Assembly (NCBI GenBank): GCA_964574815.1
Contig: CAZNPL010000025.1
Coordinates: 1 to 64,000, forward strand
Source: CAZNPL01 sp964574815
GTDB lineage: Bacteria > Planctomycetota > Phycisphaerae > UBA1845
Length of the DNA: 64,000 nucleotides
Direction of reading: 5' to 3'
Shown piece by piece: positions 43,482-52,275 of this stretch. Positions within the stretch are counted from its first letter, which is position 1, and every line of letters begins with the position of its first letter. The notes beneath the pieces were generated by a model. It ran no database searches. It was not told the origin of the DNA and saw nothing but the letters and a program-made list of their open reading frames with translations. Position numbers and translations under genes: made by a program.

Positions 43482-44629
43482 CAGAGAAACAGCCACGTTC
43501 GTCGAGATTCTCTTTGGTTTCGCTGGGGCCGCTGGAGATGTTCGCGGCCGGTATGCGCGCGGACTACCGCTTCGCACCGCTCAACTCGCTGCTGATGCTC
43601 GTCGTGATGTTGATCGGACTGGTGGTGCATGTCGTGCTTTATGATTTCGGCATCACGGCGGTGATCTACGCGATCGGTGCCGGTCTGGTGCTGGCGGGGA
43701 CGTTTCGGGCGTTTCAGATTTGGGAATGCGTGGTGGTCTTTGGCGCGCTGGTCGCGCTGGCGGGCTACCTCTGGTTCAATCAGCAGGGGATCCCCCCGCG
43801 CGTTCTGGTGGTGTCGACGGTGCTGGCCGCCGTCATCGCGCCGAGCGTGCAGATCGCGTACCAGTGGGAACGCGCAGTGCTGCTGCGCTTCGGCAAGTTC
43901 CAAGGGATTCGAGGATCGGGCTTGTTTGTCGTGCTGCCAGTCATGGACAAAGTGGCCCAGTTCGTCGACCAGCGGATCCGTGCGACCGACTTCAGTGCCG
44001 AGACGACACTGACCAAGGACACCGTCCCGGTGAGCGTCGACGCCATCGCGTTCTGGATGGTGTGGGACGCGGAGAAGGCGGTACTCGAGGTCGAGGATTT
44101 CAACTCGGCCGTCATCCTGTCCGCCCAGACGGCGCTGCGGGACGCGATCGGCCGAAGCGAACTGGCCGAGCTGCTGTCCCACCGGGAGCGCCTGGGCAAC
44201 GAGATACAGCAGGTGCTGGACAACAAGACGAACCCGTGGGGCATCACCGCCCAGTCGGTCGAGATTCGCGACATCATTATTCCCAAGGGTCTGGAGGATG
44301 CCATGAGCAAGCAGGCCCAGGCCGAGCGGGAGCGTCAGTCGCGGATCATCCTCGGCACGGCCGAAACGGAGATCGCCGAGAAGTTCGCCAAGGCGTCGGA
44401 TGCATACCGCGATAACCCGGTGGCTCTGCACCTTCGGGCCATGAACATGGTCTTCGAGGGCCTCAAGCAAAAGGGATCCATGGTCATAGTACCCTCAACA
44501 GCCGTAGAGACGATGGGCCTCGGCGCCCTGGGCGGCCTGACGGCGCTGGGTGGCGGAGTACATACGAAGGACCCAAAGCACGCAGGTGCAACCGCGCCGG
44601 ACGACGCAGGCACACAGGAACCGGCCTGA
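43478..44629 (+). CDS. SPFH-domain slipin (stomatin-like) membrane protein
   Basis: Membrane scaffold protein of 383 residues. Four to five hydrophobic segments fill residues about 40-125, more than the single hairpin of most slipins. The SPFH/Band-7 domain (about 128-330) has YQWERAVLLRFGKFQG, DQRIRATDFSAETTLTKDTV, VSVDAIAFWMVWD, QTALRDAIGRSELAELLSHR, WGITAQSVEIRDIIIPKGL and EDAMSKQAQAERERQSRI. The C-terminus is Gly-rich (LGALGGLTALGGGV). GAGGAGGT precedes the ATG. Slipins organise membrane microdomains and often pair with NfeD proteases, but none is here. Operon with gntR. Confidence 0.93.
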   Translation: MTEKQPRSSRFSLVSLGPLEMFAAGMRADYRFAPLNSLLMLVVMLIGLVVHVVLYDFGITAVIYAIGAGLVLAGTFRAFQIWECVVVFGALVALAGYLWFNQQGIPPRVLVVSTVLAAVIAPSVQIAYQWERAVLLRFGKFQGIRGSGLFVVLPVMDKVAQFVDQRIRATDFSAETTLTKDTVPVSVDAIAFWMVWDAEKAVLEVEDFNSAVILSAQTALRDAIGRSELAELLSHRERLGNEIQQVLDNKTNPWGITAQSVEIRDIIIPKGLEDAMSKQAQAERERQSRIILGTAETEIAEKFAKASDAYRDNPVALHLRAMNMVFEGLKQKGSMVIVPSTAVETMGLGALGGLTALGGGVHTKDPKHAGATAPDDAGTQEPA

Positions 44630-44725
44630 GGCAAGCAGGCCCCGGGCCAAAGGCACATAACAACAAGAGCATCAATAATCGCGGTCACACGGCTCTTAGG
44701 CGAATCGATGGTCCCGGGACTGCAT

Positions 44726-46420
44726 TCACTCGACTTGGCCGTTTCGATCGATGCGTATAAGCATATGGTCGGCAGGCAGCGGACTGAATGACGAAGGCTC
44801 CTGCCGTGCATTCTTCAACTCCGGATCGAACACGAAACGGAATGCCGAGCCATCGAACGCGACGACGCCAAGCCGCATGAGACCGGCCGGCCCCGGACAG
44901 GTGAGCCACGAATGCTCCTCCGGAATGACAGTCAAGAGGCTCGAATCAACGTCGAACAAGACGTACACGTCGTGACGTCCCGGGGCGTTCGCACCCGGCT
45001 CGAACGGCGGACTCTGCCCGATCCACGGAGGATCATCGGCTAGAATCGTGCGCCCCCGCAGAATCAAGAGCCCGTCGTGGAACGTATTCGTCTCGGAATG
45101 ACGAGGGAACAACCCGGCGTCAATTCCAAACGCCCGATTGTTCAGTACGTTGCAGACGAGATCCTGATGCCCGTCATCCGCATCCAGATCACACACCCCG
45201 CAGCGCGCGAAGTGTCCGCAATTCCAGAAGGTCGCCAGATGATCCCCCTCCAAGCTCAGGACGCTCAGTCGGCCCGGATAGCTCTGATTGTGGTTGGCCA
45301 AGACGATGATTTCGTCATCGCCATCTCCGTTCAGATCCTCCAACAACACACGCTGAGGCAGAATGAGATTCGGCGAGTGCCCTTTCAGGGAGCCACGATA
45401 AACGCAACCGCGCGACAGACTCCATCGCCAGATTTCTTGTTCGCTGTCGTCAAACATGATCACAAAACTGGGTGCCTCCGCACTGCCACGCGTCGTCACC
45501 AGAACTCTGCGTACTCCGTCGCGCAGGGTGAGGAGGGTCGCGCACTCCTGCCCTTCGCAACGACCGGGAAGCCTCCCTCGCCAGAGCGTGTGCTGCCAGC
45601 GATTCAGCGCGAAAACCTCGGCACCTTTACCCCCTTCCACGCGATCAATCGGGCCGATCGGCATGATCTCGCCCCAGATAGGGAACGAGACAATCAACGC
45701 AAGAAGCGGCACGATGAACGCGGCGACGCGCCACCGGCGACGGCGAGTCCTGATCCTGTTCAGAGTGTGACTTGTCCAGCCCGGACCGAAGGCCGCCTCC
45801 AGCGCCTCGTCAAGCGATCGAAGCGGCCGCACCTCCACCGTGGAGCCGCCTTGTACAACTTGCAAGGACCGCCCATCTTCTGACACATCCTCGCCGCCAC
45901 GAATATCAGAGGCGTTCTCAGCCGGCACCAGGAAAACGGCAGACTCTCCCTCGTCTATGCCCCGTACAACGCACGCCAATTTCGCGTCCACACCGCGGAC
46001 CGGCTCGATTGCACCGTCCCCACGCAACTCGCCCGTCGCGTAAAGCCGGTCGCCACTCAAATGGCTCGCCAGGCTTCCGGTCTTCCGCAGCTTATCGGCA
46101 CACACCGCGTACATGGCCAGGTATGCCGGAAGCTGAAGTGAGGCCCCCGCATAACGGCTCCGCTCGCTCGCCAGTGTCTGGACGGTGAGCCCGAGTTTGC
46201 GGCGCTGCGGGATCGTATTGAGAATCGGGTGATTTCCGAACGCGGCCGCTACGATCGGGTCAACGTGCCCGCCGCTCGACATCCAGCGGACCTTCAATCG
46301 CGCGACCGTGGCATGCGGCGGCGCATCTCCGGGCGTGCCACCGTCAGGCACAAAAAGCAGCGGAACATCGACCTCGTACGCACTGCCTGTCCGCGCATGA
46401 ACCCACCAGAACATGCACAC
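44726..46420 (-). CDS. Lon-S16-like domain, membrane anchor and FG-GAP-like repeats
   Basis: 564 residues with an unusual layout. The N-terminal 200 residues resemble the Lon/S16 protease fold: GASLQLPAYLAMYAVCADKL aligns with the catalytic-Ser helix, and YATGELRGDGAIEPVRGVDAK with TGEITLRGRVLPIGGLKEK. The Ser appears kept, but the position of the catalytic Lys is Asp (VDAK for LKEK) in my alignment. FLVPAENASDI also matches Lon. One membrane segment follows (AAFIVPLLALIVSFPIWG, about residue 236). The outer part has calcium-loop-like LEDLNGDGDDEIIV and CDLDADDGHQDLV, as in FG-GAP repeats. Third gene after a sigma factor. Confidence 0.72.
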   Translation of the reverse strand: MCMFWWVHARTGSAYEVDVPLLFVPDGGTPGDAPPHATVARLKVRWMSSGGHVDPIVAAAFGNHPILNTIPQRRKLGLTVQTLASERSRYAGASLQLPAYLAMYAVCADKLRKTGSLASHLSGDRLYATGELRGDGAIEPVRGVDAKLACVVRGIDEGESAVFLVPAENASDIRGGEDVSEDGRSLQVVQGGSTVEVRPLRSLDEALEAAFGPGWTSHTLNRIRTRRRRWRVAAFIVPLLALIVSFPIWGEIMPIGPIDRVEGGKGAEVFALNRWQHTLWRGRLPGRCEGQECATLLTLRDGVRRVLVTTRGSAEAPSFVIMFDDSEQEIWRWSLSRGCVYRGSLKGHSPNLILPQRVLLEDLNGDGDDEIIVLANHNQSYPGRLSVLSLEGDHLATFWNCGHFARCGVCDLDADDGHQDLVCNVLNNRAFGIDAGLFPRHSETNTFHDGLLILRGRTILADDPPWIGQSPPFEPGANAPGRHDVYVLFDVDSSLLTVIPEEHSWLTCPGPAGLMRLGVVAFDGSAFRFVFDPELKNARQEPSSFSPLPADHMLIRIDRNGQVE

Positions 46421-46536
46421 CTAATTAGCCGTGGACGCGTGCAGATGTCAATCCCGCGCCGTATGCACCGCGCAACGCTTGATGCAATCCTCGCGTCGGA
46501 GGCTTTTGACGGAGTCGCGCCGGCAGAGAGCGCTCT

Positions 46537-47793
46537 TTACAACCGTTTCGCCAGACCACGGACGTCGTCGTCGATCCAGCCCTTCGACAAGACGGCCCGG
46601 GCGAATCGACGCGGTGCCCGGATGAAGCCACGGTGCCAGGACATCAAACGCCGAAGGTAGTCATTCGCCCGCCATCGCTGCGAGGCCGGTGACAGTTCCT
46701 CCGGAAGCGCCTGCACGAACGCGTCCCCGTCGCCGGTATGATGAAGCCGCTCGACAAGCTCCGAGAGCGGGTCTCCCGCCACATCTGCCGGCCGGAAACG
46801 TCCGATCGGAACCAGCTTCTGATCCTCGTCGAAGGTGAGGTGGACGGACCGGTTGACCAAAGCGGCCAGGGAGACTCGCGAGTTATGCAACACAATGCCG
46901 TCTTCAAAGCATGGAGCGATGAATGCCCGAAGAGACGTGTCTGCCAACTGTTCCAGAACGAATTCACAGGAAGGCGGGTCGACGCAGTGCAACTTTGGAT
47001 CGAACGAGAAAGCCCTCAGCGCCTCGGCCGCACCCGAGCAACATACCAGCACATGACTGTCAACAAGTTGGAGCGTCAGGCGGTCAATCCTGTCGAGCCC
47101 GGCTGCAGGCGCGTGCCGGGTGACGTCGACGTATGAGACTGCCGCGAGGTGCTGCCGCGTATGGTTGTCGGCCGCGGCCATTTTCAGAGAAGCGGCGCGC
47201 AGCATGCACGGATCCAGCGACACGACGGACGTCGCGTACTCTTCCGGCGCTGCTGCCGTCGGCTCTTCAAACGCGTTGGTCAGGGTCCGTTCCAGCTCGA
47301 CGTGGTGCCGCAGCGCCGCCAACCATGGAAATCTCTCCTCGAGTCGACGGATCTGCGTGTCCGGCGAGTCATCCCATGGATCAACCATGATCCGATGGCA
47401 CAGATAAGCGATTTCGATGATCTCGTCATCGTCAACCCGATCGCGTTGATCGCCCATTTCATGCGGGCCTGCACCGCGCAGCACGTGGGTCCAGACCGTG
47501 TTGATATCGCGCCAGTTTTCGTGCGGTTGTGCCTCCAACAGGTCCATTACTTGATCCACGTCGATGAACGACGAACCCATGGCATGGGCCAGACCCTCAA
47601 TGGTCCCCGCATCCAAACCGTCGCATTCCCGCAGCCACAACCTCGTCAGCAGAACCGAGATCACCCACGGCCGATCCGACGGGTCGTCAAGGAGCGCGCG
47701 AACGGCACGGAGCGTCTTCTCCGCAAGAGCTCCCTGCCCACACACCAACTGGCTTAGCGCTTCGTAGCGGAGTTGGTCCGAAATCGCAGTCAT
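46537..47793 (-). CDS. Hypothetical protein of a sigma-factor operon
   Basis: 418 residues, soluble, mostly helical in the first half (YEALSQLVCGQGALAEKTLR; DPSDRPWVISVLLTRLWLRE) and mixed in the second (IDRLTLQLVDSHVLVCCSGA). The C-terminal 60 residues are basic. I do not recognise a family. Its ATG overlaps the sigma-factor stop (ATGA), so it is translationally coupled and likely works with it, for example as a regulator of the sigma factor or an adaptor to the downstream membrane protein. No transmembrane segment. Confidence 0.65.
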   Translation of the reverse strand: MTAISDQLRYEALSQLVCGQGALAEKTLRAVRALLDDPSDRPWVISVLLTRLWLRECDGLDAGTIEGLAHAMGSSFIDVDQVMDLLEAQPHENWRDINTVWTHVLRGAGPHEMGDQRDRVDDDEIIEIAYLCHRIMVDPWDDSPDTQIRRLEERFPWLAALRHHVELERTLTNAFEEPTAAAPEEYATSVVSLDPCMLRAASLKMAAADNHTRQHLAAVSYVDVTRHAPAAGLDRIDRLTLQLVDSHVLVCCSGAAEALRAFSFDPKLHCVDPPSCEFVLEQLADTSLRAFIAPCFEDGIVLHNSRVSLAALVNRSVHLTFDEDQKLVPIGRFRPADVAGDPLSELVERLHHTGDGDAFVQALPEELSPASQRWRANDYLRRLMSWHRGFIRAPRRFARAVLSKGWIDDDVRGLAKRL

Positions 47794-48398
47794 GGTCCGC
47801 TCACCCCTTGCCAGCCCTGCCCCAGAGCCACGGCGAGTTGCTGACGCGCTTGCATCAGCCTCTTCTTGACCAGTGGCACCGACAACGCAAACTCCTCCGC
47901 GATCTCGCTGACGGTCCTTCCATCCCAATACCTGCGGCGGAGCATCCCACGCAACTGCTCCGGCAGAAGAGCCAACGCACTGCGGACCACTGCACGCCTT
48001 TCTGCTTCAATGAGAACCTCCAGCGGACTGCAACGCCGATCAGCCGGCTCCAAGGAGACGCTTCGCCCTCTCTCCTCATCCTCTAACGCCGCCCGAAGAG
48101 CGGCCGGCCGGTTCCGGCGCCATTCACTAATCACCTCGTTGCGAACGATCCGGCGAAGATACCCCGCAAGCTTGCCGTCACGCGCGGCATCGCAACGATC
48201 GGCTCGCTCCACAATCTTGGTGAACGCAATCTGGCAGAGTTCCTCGGCGCGGTCCGTCCGGCGGCCGACAAACCGCAGCGCAAAGCGCCGCAGCCATTCC
48301 GAGTGCTGCTCATGAATCCGTGTGAACGTTTCCCTGTCGGCCTTGGCCACTGAGAAATCAATCTCCACGTCCGCGGCGTCTCTTATCTGCCCCGACAC
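47790..48398 (-). CDS. RNA polymerase sigma factor, sigma-70 family (ECF-like)
   Basis: 202 residues. Region 2 covers about residues 22-95: FTRIHEQHSEWLRRFALRFV, DRAEELCQIAFTKIVERAD and KLAGYLRRIVRNEVISEWRR. Region 4 covers about residues 138-190: VRSALALLPEQLRGMLRRRY, DGRTVSEIAEEFALSVPLVK and KRLMQARQQLAVAL, a standard helix-turn-helix for the -35 box. No region 3, so extracytoplasmic-function-like. GTG start. First gene of an operon with an unknown protein and the S16-like membrane protein; no classical anti-sigma factor is recognised. Confidence 0.9.
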   Translation of the reverse strand: MSGQIRDAADVEIDFSVAKADRETFTRIHEQHSEWLRRFALRFVGRRTDRAEELCQIAFTKIVERADRCDAARDGKLAGYLRRIVRNEVISEWRRNRPAALRAALEDEERGRSVSLEPADRRCSPLEVLIEAERRAVVRSALALLPEQLRGMLRRRYWDGRTVSEIAEEFALSVPLVKKRLMQARQQLAVALGQGWQGVSGP

Positions 48399-48921
48399 AG
48401 TCCGACACCTTGATCCCTCTATCCATAATTACGCAAGAACCACGGCGTCGTTACGGGAAAACTGCCACTCCGCCCACAATAAAAAGCCCACTTCCGCCTG
48501 CAAGTCCAGGCCCGATTCCACGACCCCCTCCACTCCCGAACGCTTGTCAACCCCGAGAAGCGCGTCGTCGGAAGGGATCCGACCACACCGCCTACGCGGA
48601 GGCCGTCGGCGGCGCCCATTTTGACCAACGAACGTCCCCTCCATGCGCGCACCCGGCCGCAAAAAGTTCTGACTCTTAACGTAACCGTTCCGACAACTCT
48701 GCGTACAGGGGAGTAGGCAGGAACCGTTTGGCCCACAGTAACATGTGAGCGACTCGATGACAGTCGTGGAGAGCGACCAATGAAATGGACGCTGCCTGTT
48801 AGTGCACTTCTTGCGGCCGGCCTGACGCCGAACGCGACCGCAAGCGGTTTCTTGCACAAGCGGGCGTGCGCTTGGCGAGGACATGCAACCTTATTGGCGA
48901 TCACGAGATGGAGGAATTACC
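48399..48921. other. Intergenic; divergent promoters, possible vestigial signal peptide
   Basis: About 520 bases between the sigma-factor operon (leftward) and the lectin-like gene (rightward). At 48780 an ATG preceded by GGAG opens a frame starting MKWTLPVSALLAAGLTPNA, which looks like a signal peptide, but after about 24 residues it loses any pattern and runs out of frame into the next gene. This may be the remnant of a secreted-protein gene. No clear promoter box found. Confidence 0.35.
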
Positions 48922-50424
48922 ATGAAGACAAGGTACGCAGTCTATTGGGGCAGCCTGGCGGCGATACTCGCCTTGGCAACAACCGCGACCGGCCAACCTG
49001 TTCCGTGTCGAGGACATTATTATGAGCGAGTAGACATCACAGGTTACCCGAGCGCTGGCATCACGTGGACCGAGGCAGCCATCGCTGCCGAAAGCCGAGA
49101 ATTCCTTGGCGTTCAAGGCCATCTCGCGACCATCACATCCGCCCTTGAGAATAATCACTGCCTGGCAACTGTACTTGCGTCGGCGCCGTATTGCGATGCC
49201 TACTGGATCGGGGGGTTCCAGGATACCAACGCGCCGGACTATTCGGAGCCGTCCGGCGGTTGGCGATGGACAACTGGCGAGGCGTGGGATTACACCAATT
49301 GGGCGCCGGGTGAGCCCAATAACACGTCTCCGGGCACCGAGGAATACCTCTGTATGTACCCAGGCTGTCACCCCGATTCCGGTTCCTGGAACGACGAGTA
49401 CGACCTCTCACTCCCGGGTTACGTGGTCGAGTACGATACGCCGCCGTGTGACGCCGAGTACCGCAACGAGTTCGACGACGTAAATGGTTGGAACCTGGCG
49501 CGAGGCGCCGGCGGTCTCTACAACATCGAGGACGGATGGGCCATCATCGAGGACTCACCCGACATTGGTACCGCCTACAGCGAGTCCGCCGAGGGGCAAC
49601 ACGACCTGATCGGGCCATGCGGCTCCGGTACCCGGTGGGAATGGCGAACCAGAAACGCCGGCTGGATCACGGGTCACGATCCCAGCTACGGCTCCAAGAG
49701 CCTCTACTTCACGCCGACGGGAACCTCCATCCCCGCCGACGAGCAAGACCCGCCCGAAAACGGTCTATACGTCCGTCAGGTGGCGCACGACTGCGACGGG
49801 GGAGACTCCGTCTTCGTTCGCACGCAGGCTTGGATCACGTCGGGCGGGACCGTGCTCTGGCAGGCGAGTGAGGACATGACACTCGACACGTCGGCGCTCG
49901 GGGAAAACACCGTTTTCCTCTCGCAACTCGACATCAGCGCCGCCGGATATGTGATCTATCGCGTACTTGTGGACGAGGGTTCGCTGGTGAGCGACGGAGT
50001 CGTTTCTGCCAAACTGGAGTCGGACGCCGCGCTCGACGTCGGGCAACTCTACACCATATCCCTTGGCACGTCGCACGGTCACACCGGCTTCGATTATGTG
50101 CGATACTTCTGTGCAACGTGCTGCGGAAAGTTCCCGACAACTCAGGTCACGTGCGACGACATGTCCGTGTGCACCTGCGACGAACCGGCCGGAGAGTTCT
50201 GTACGCATGCTCCGAGGGCTTACGGTGACGTCAACTGCGACGGAGCTATCAATATCTTTGATATCTTTTGCGTACTCGATGTCGTCGGAGGAGACCTGAC
50301 GGATTGCACAACGCTCGACGCTGACATCCACCCATGCGAGGGCAACGGAGCAGTCAATGTCTTGGACGCGTTCGCAGTCCTCGACGCCATCGCCGGCCAC
50401 GACCCCTGCTGCGGCGATCCGTAA
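48922..50424 (+). CDS. Secreted C-type-lectin-like protein with dockerin-like C-terminus
   Basis: 500 residues. The ATG follows GGAGGA and starts a signal peptide (YAVYWGSLAAILALATTATG). Residues about 30-165 are a C-type lectin-like domain: HLATITSALENNHC, YWIGGFQD, WAPGEPNN with the EPN calcium/sugar motif, and SGSWNDEY with WND. A jelly-roll-like middle (about 170-410) follows. The C-terminus has AYGDVNCDGAINIFDIF and DIHPCEGNGAVNVLDAF, two dockerin-type calcium loops, ending DPCCGDP. EPN plus WND suggests mannose-type sugar binding. Extracellular; exact role unknown. Confidence 0.84.
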   Translation: MKTRYAVYWGSLAAILALATTATGQPVPCRGHYYERVDITGYPSAGITWTEAAIAAESREFLGVQGHLATITSALENNHCLATVLASAPYCDAYWIGGFQDTNAPDYSEPSGGWRWTTGEAWDYTNWAPGEPNNTSPGTEEYLCMYPGCHPDSGSWNDEYDLSLPGYVVEYDTPPCDAEYRNEFDDVNGWNLARGAGGLYNIEDGWAIIEDSPDIGTAYSESAEGQHDLIGPCGSGTRWEWRTRNAGWITGHDPSYGSKSLYFTPTGTSIPADEQDPPENGLYVRQVAHDCDGGDSVFVRTQAWITSGGTVLWQASEDMTLDTSALGENTVFLSQLDISAAGYVIYRVLVDEGSLVSDGVVSAKLESDAALDVGQLYTISLGTSHGHTGFDYVRYFCATCCGKFPTTQVTCDDMSVCTCDEPAGEFCTHAPRAYGDVNCDGAINIFDIFCVLDVVGGDLTDCTTLDADIHPCEGNGAVNVLDAFAVLDAIAGHDPCCGDP

Positions 50425-50518
50425 CACAATATCGGCTTTCCACCGAACCACCGCACCCATGTGTGTCGGGTAAAGGCCGGCGGGCTTCGCGCCTGCCGGC
50501 TGCTCACTCATTGTAATC

Positions 50519-52270
50519 TCAGGACGTAGCCACGAGCGGGCCGGCTAGCGTCTCGAATTCGCGCAGTGCCGAAACGTCGCCGCTGCAGACCAGCTCCAGG
50601 TCGCTGCGCAGCTTGGGTAGACTTGTTTCGATGAACCTCCGGGCCACGTGGCGCTTGCGCTCGTTTGCTTCGGCCTGGGCGAGCAGGAGGTGGCCGATCA
50701 CGATGACCGACGCCGCGTCCACCATGCGTCGGCCCTGAAGGTCCATGTACTCGACGCCACGCTCCTTGATGAAAGCAGCGCCTTCCAGCACGCGATCCTT
50801 CCCCTCAACCAGCTTCTGTTTCAGCCCGTTCAGCTCCTCGTCGAGGTACTCGCGGCCTTCAAACTGCGCGACGCAGCTTTCGAACGTCCCGCCGCACACG
50901 CCGCGCACCGCGGCCACGATCTGAAGCTGGCTGGTCCCCTCGTAAATCGTTGTGATTCGAGCGTCCCGCAAATGACGCTCCACCGGATAATCCGTCATGT
51001 ATCCCGAGCCGCCAAGCACCTGAATCGCGTCATTCGCCACGCGGACGCACATCTCCGAGGCGTAATACTTGCTCATCGGCGTCAGCATGCCGTTGAGCCG
51101 CTTGAGCGTTCGCCCCTCCTTCTTGCGACGCTTCGCCTCATCCTTGTCCAGGTCGGGCTTCTCCTCCATCACGCGGAGGTTGTTGTTCTCCAGATCGCAC
51201 ACCCGCGCCGTCTCGCACACCAGCGCGCGGGTGGCCTCGATGGCGATCCGCATGTCCGCGACCATCTCGGCCACCGCCGGCAACCGCTCGATCGGCACGT
51301 TGAACTGCTTGCGCGTGTGAGCGTAACGCCGGGCAACACGAAACGCCGCCTCGGCCACCCCCAACGCCTGGGCCGCCACCCCCAGCCGTGCGCCGTTCAT
51401 CAGGCTCGAGACGTAGCGAACCAGCCCCATCTGCCGCTCGCCGACCAGCTTGGCCGGTGTATCGTCGTAAACCAGTTCGCACGTGGGCGATCCGTGAATC
51501 CCCAGCTTGCCCTCCAGGTGCCGCACCTTGAGCCGCGGCCCCGGCTCGGCCAGAAACAGGCTCAACCCCCGCCCGTCCTTGATCTCCGGCTCGCTCCGTG
51601 CCAGCGTCAACACGACATCGCCGCACCCATTGGTAATGAATCGCTTCACCCCGGTAAGCCGCCACTGCCCGTCGTCGTCCTGCCACGCCCGCAAGCCCAC
51701 CGCCTGCAGATCGCTCCCGGCATCCGGCTCGGTCAGCGCCATCGCCCCGGTCGCCTGCCCCTCGGCGAAACGCGGCAGATACTCGTCCTTGATCGTCTGA
51801 TCGGCAAACGCGTTGATCGTCTCCGCGATGCCCTGCAGGCCGAAGAGGTTCATCATCGAAGCGTCCGCCCGACTGATAATCTCGATCGCCATCGTGTAGA
51901 TCACGTTCGGGCAGTGCAGCCCGCCATATCGCCGAGGAAGCGTGAACCCCATCAAATCCGCCTGGCCTAAAGCCTTCAGGTTCGCCCGCACTTCCTCGGT
52001 CAGCGTGACGGTGCCGTCCTCGTTCAGCGTGTGATGCCCCCGATCGACCTCCTCGGCCCGCGGCGCGATGTTGTTGGCCGCCACGTCCCCGACGATCGAC
52101 AGAATCCGGCGGTAATTATCCACCGCATCATCGGCATCGGCCGGAGCATACTCGCCCCCCGGCCCCTCGCTTCGCGTGAAGTCGTCCTCCTGAATCCGCG
52201 CGACCTCGCGCAGGTCGATGTGATCCAGCAGAAACTTGAGATCGTCATTATCTTCGAAGAAGTTGGCCAT
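50519..52270 (-). CDS. Acyl-CoA dehydrogenase
   Basis: FAD enzyme oxidising an acyl-CoA and passing electrons to the electron-transfer flavoprotein encoded beside it. 583 residues, longer than the classical 380 because of N-terminal (about 70 residues) and C-terminal extensions. GAMALTEPDAGSDLQAVGLR and WRLTGVKRFITNGCGDVV are the FAD/substrate signatures; ARRYAHTRKQFNVPI and GGSGYMTDYPVERHLRDARI follow; the catalytic Glu region is IYEGTSQLQ. The start is the ATG encoding MANFFEDNDD. It follows etfA by 5 bases. Substrate chain type unknown. Confidence 0.93.
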   Translation of the reverse strand: MANFFEDNDDLKFLLDHIDLREVARIQEDDFTRSEGPGGEYAPADADDAVDNYRRILSIVGDVAANNIAPRAEEVDRGHHTLNEDGTVTLTEEVRANLKALGQADLMGFTLPRRYGGLHCPNVIYTMAIEIISRADASMMNLFGLQGIAETINAFADQTIKDEYLPRFAEGQATGAMALTEPDAGSDLQAVGLRAWQDDDGQWRLTGVKRFITNGCGDVVLTLARSEPEIKDGRGLSLFLAEPGPRLKVRHLEGKLGIHGSPTCELVYDDTPAKLVGERQMGLVRYVSSLMNGARLGVAAQALGVAEAAFRVARRYAHTRKQFNVPIERLPAVAEMVADMRIAIEATRALVCETARVCDLENNNLRVMEEKPDLDKDEAKRRKKEGRTLKRLNGMLTPMSKYYASEMCVRVANDAIQVLGGSGYMTDYPVERHLRDARITTIYEGTSQLQIVAAVRGVCGGTFESCVAQFEGREYLDEELNGLKQKLVEGKDRVLEGAAFIKERGVEYMDLQGRRMVDAASVIVIGHLLLAQAEANERKRHVARRFIETSLPKLRSDLELVCSGDVSALREFETLAGPLVATS

Positions 52271-52275
52271 GGTGG

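Noticed and set aside
48780..49025. Short ORF starting with a signal-peptide-like MKWTLPVSALLAAG
   Set aside because: Has an upstream GGAG but loses any pattern after about 24 residues and overlaps the lectin-like gene in another frame; kept only as a possible remnant.
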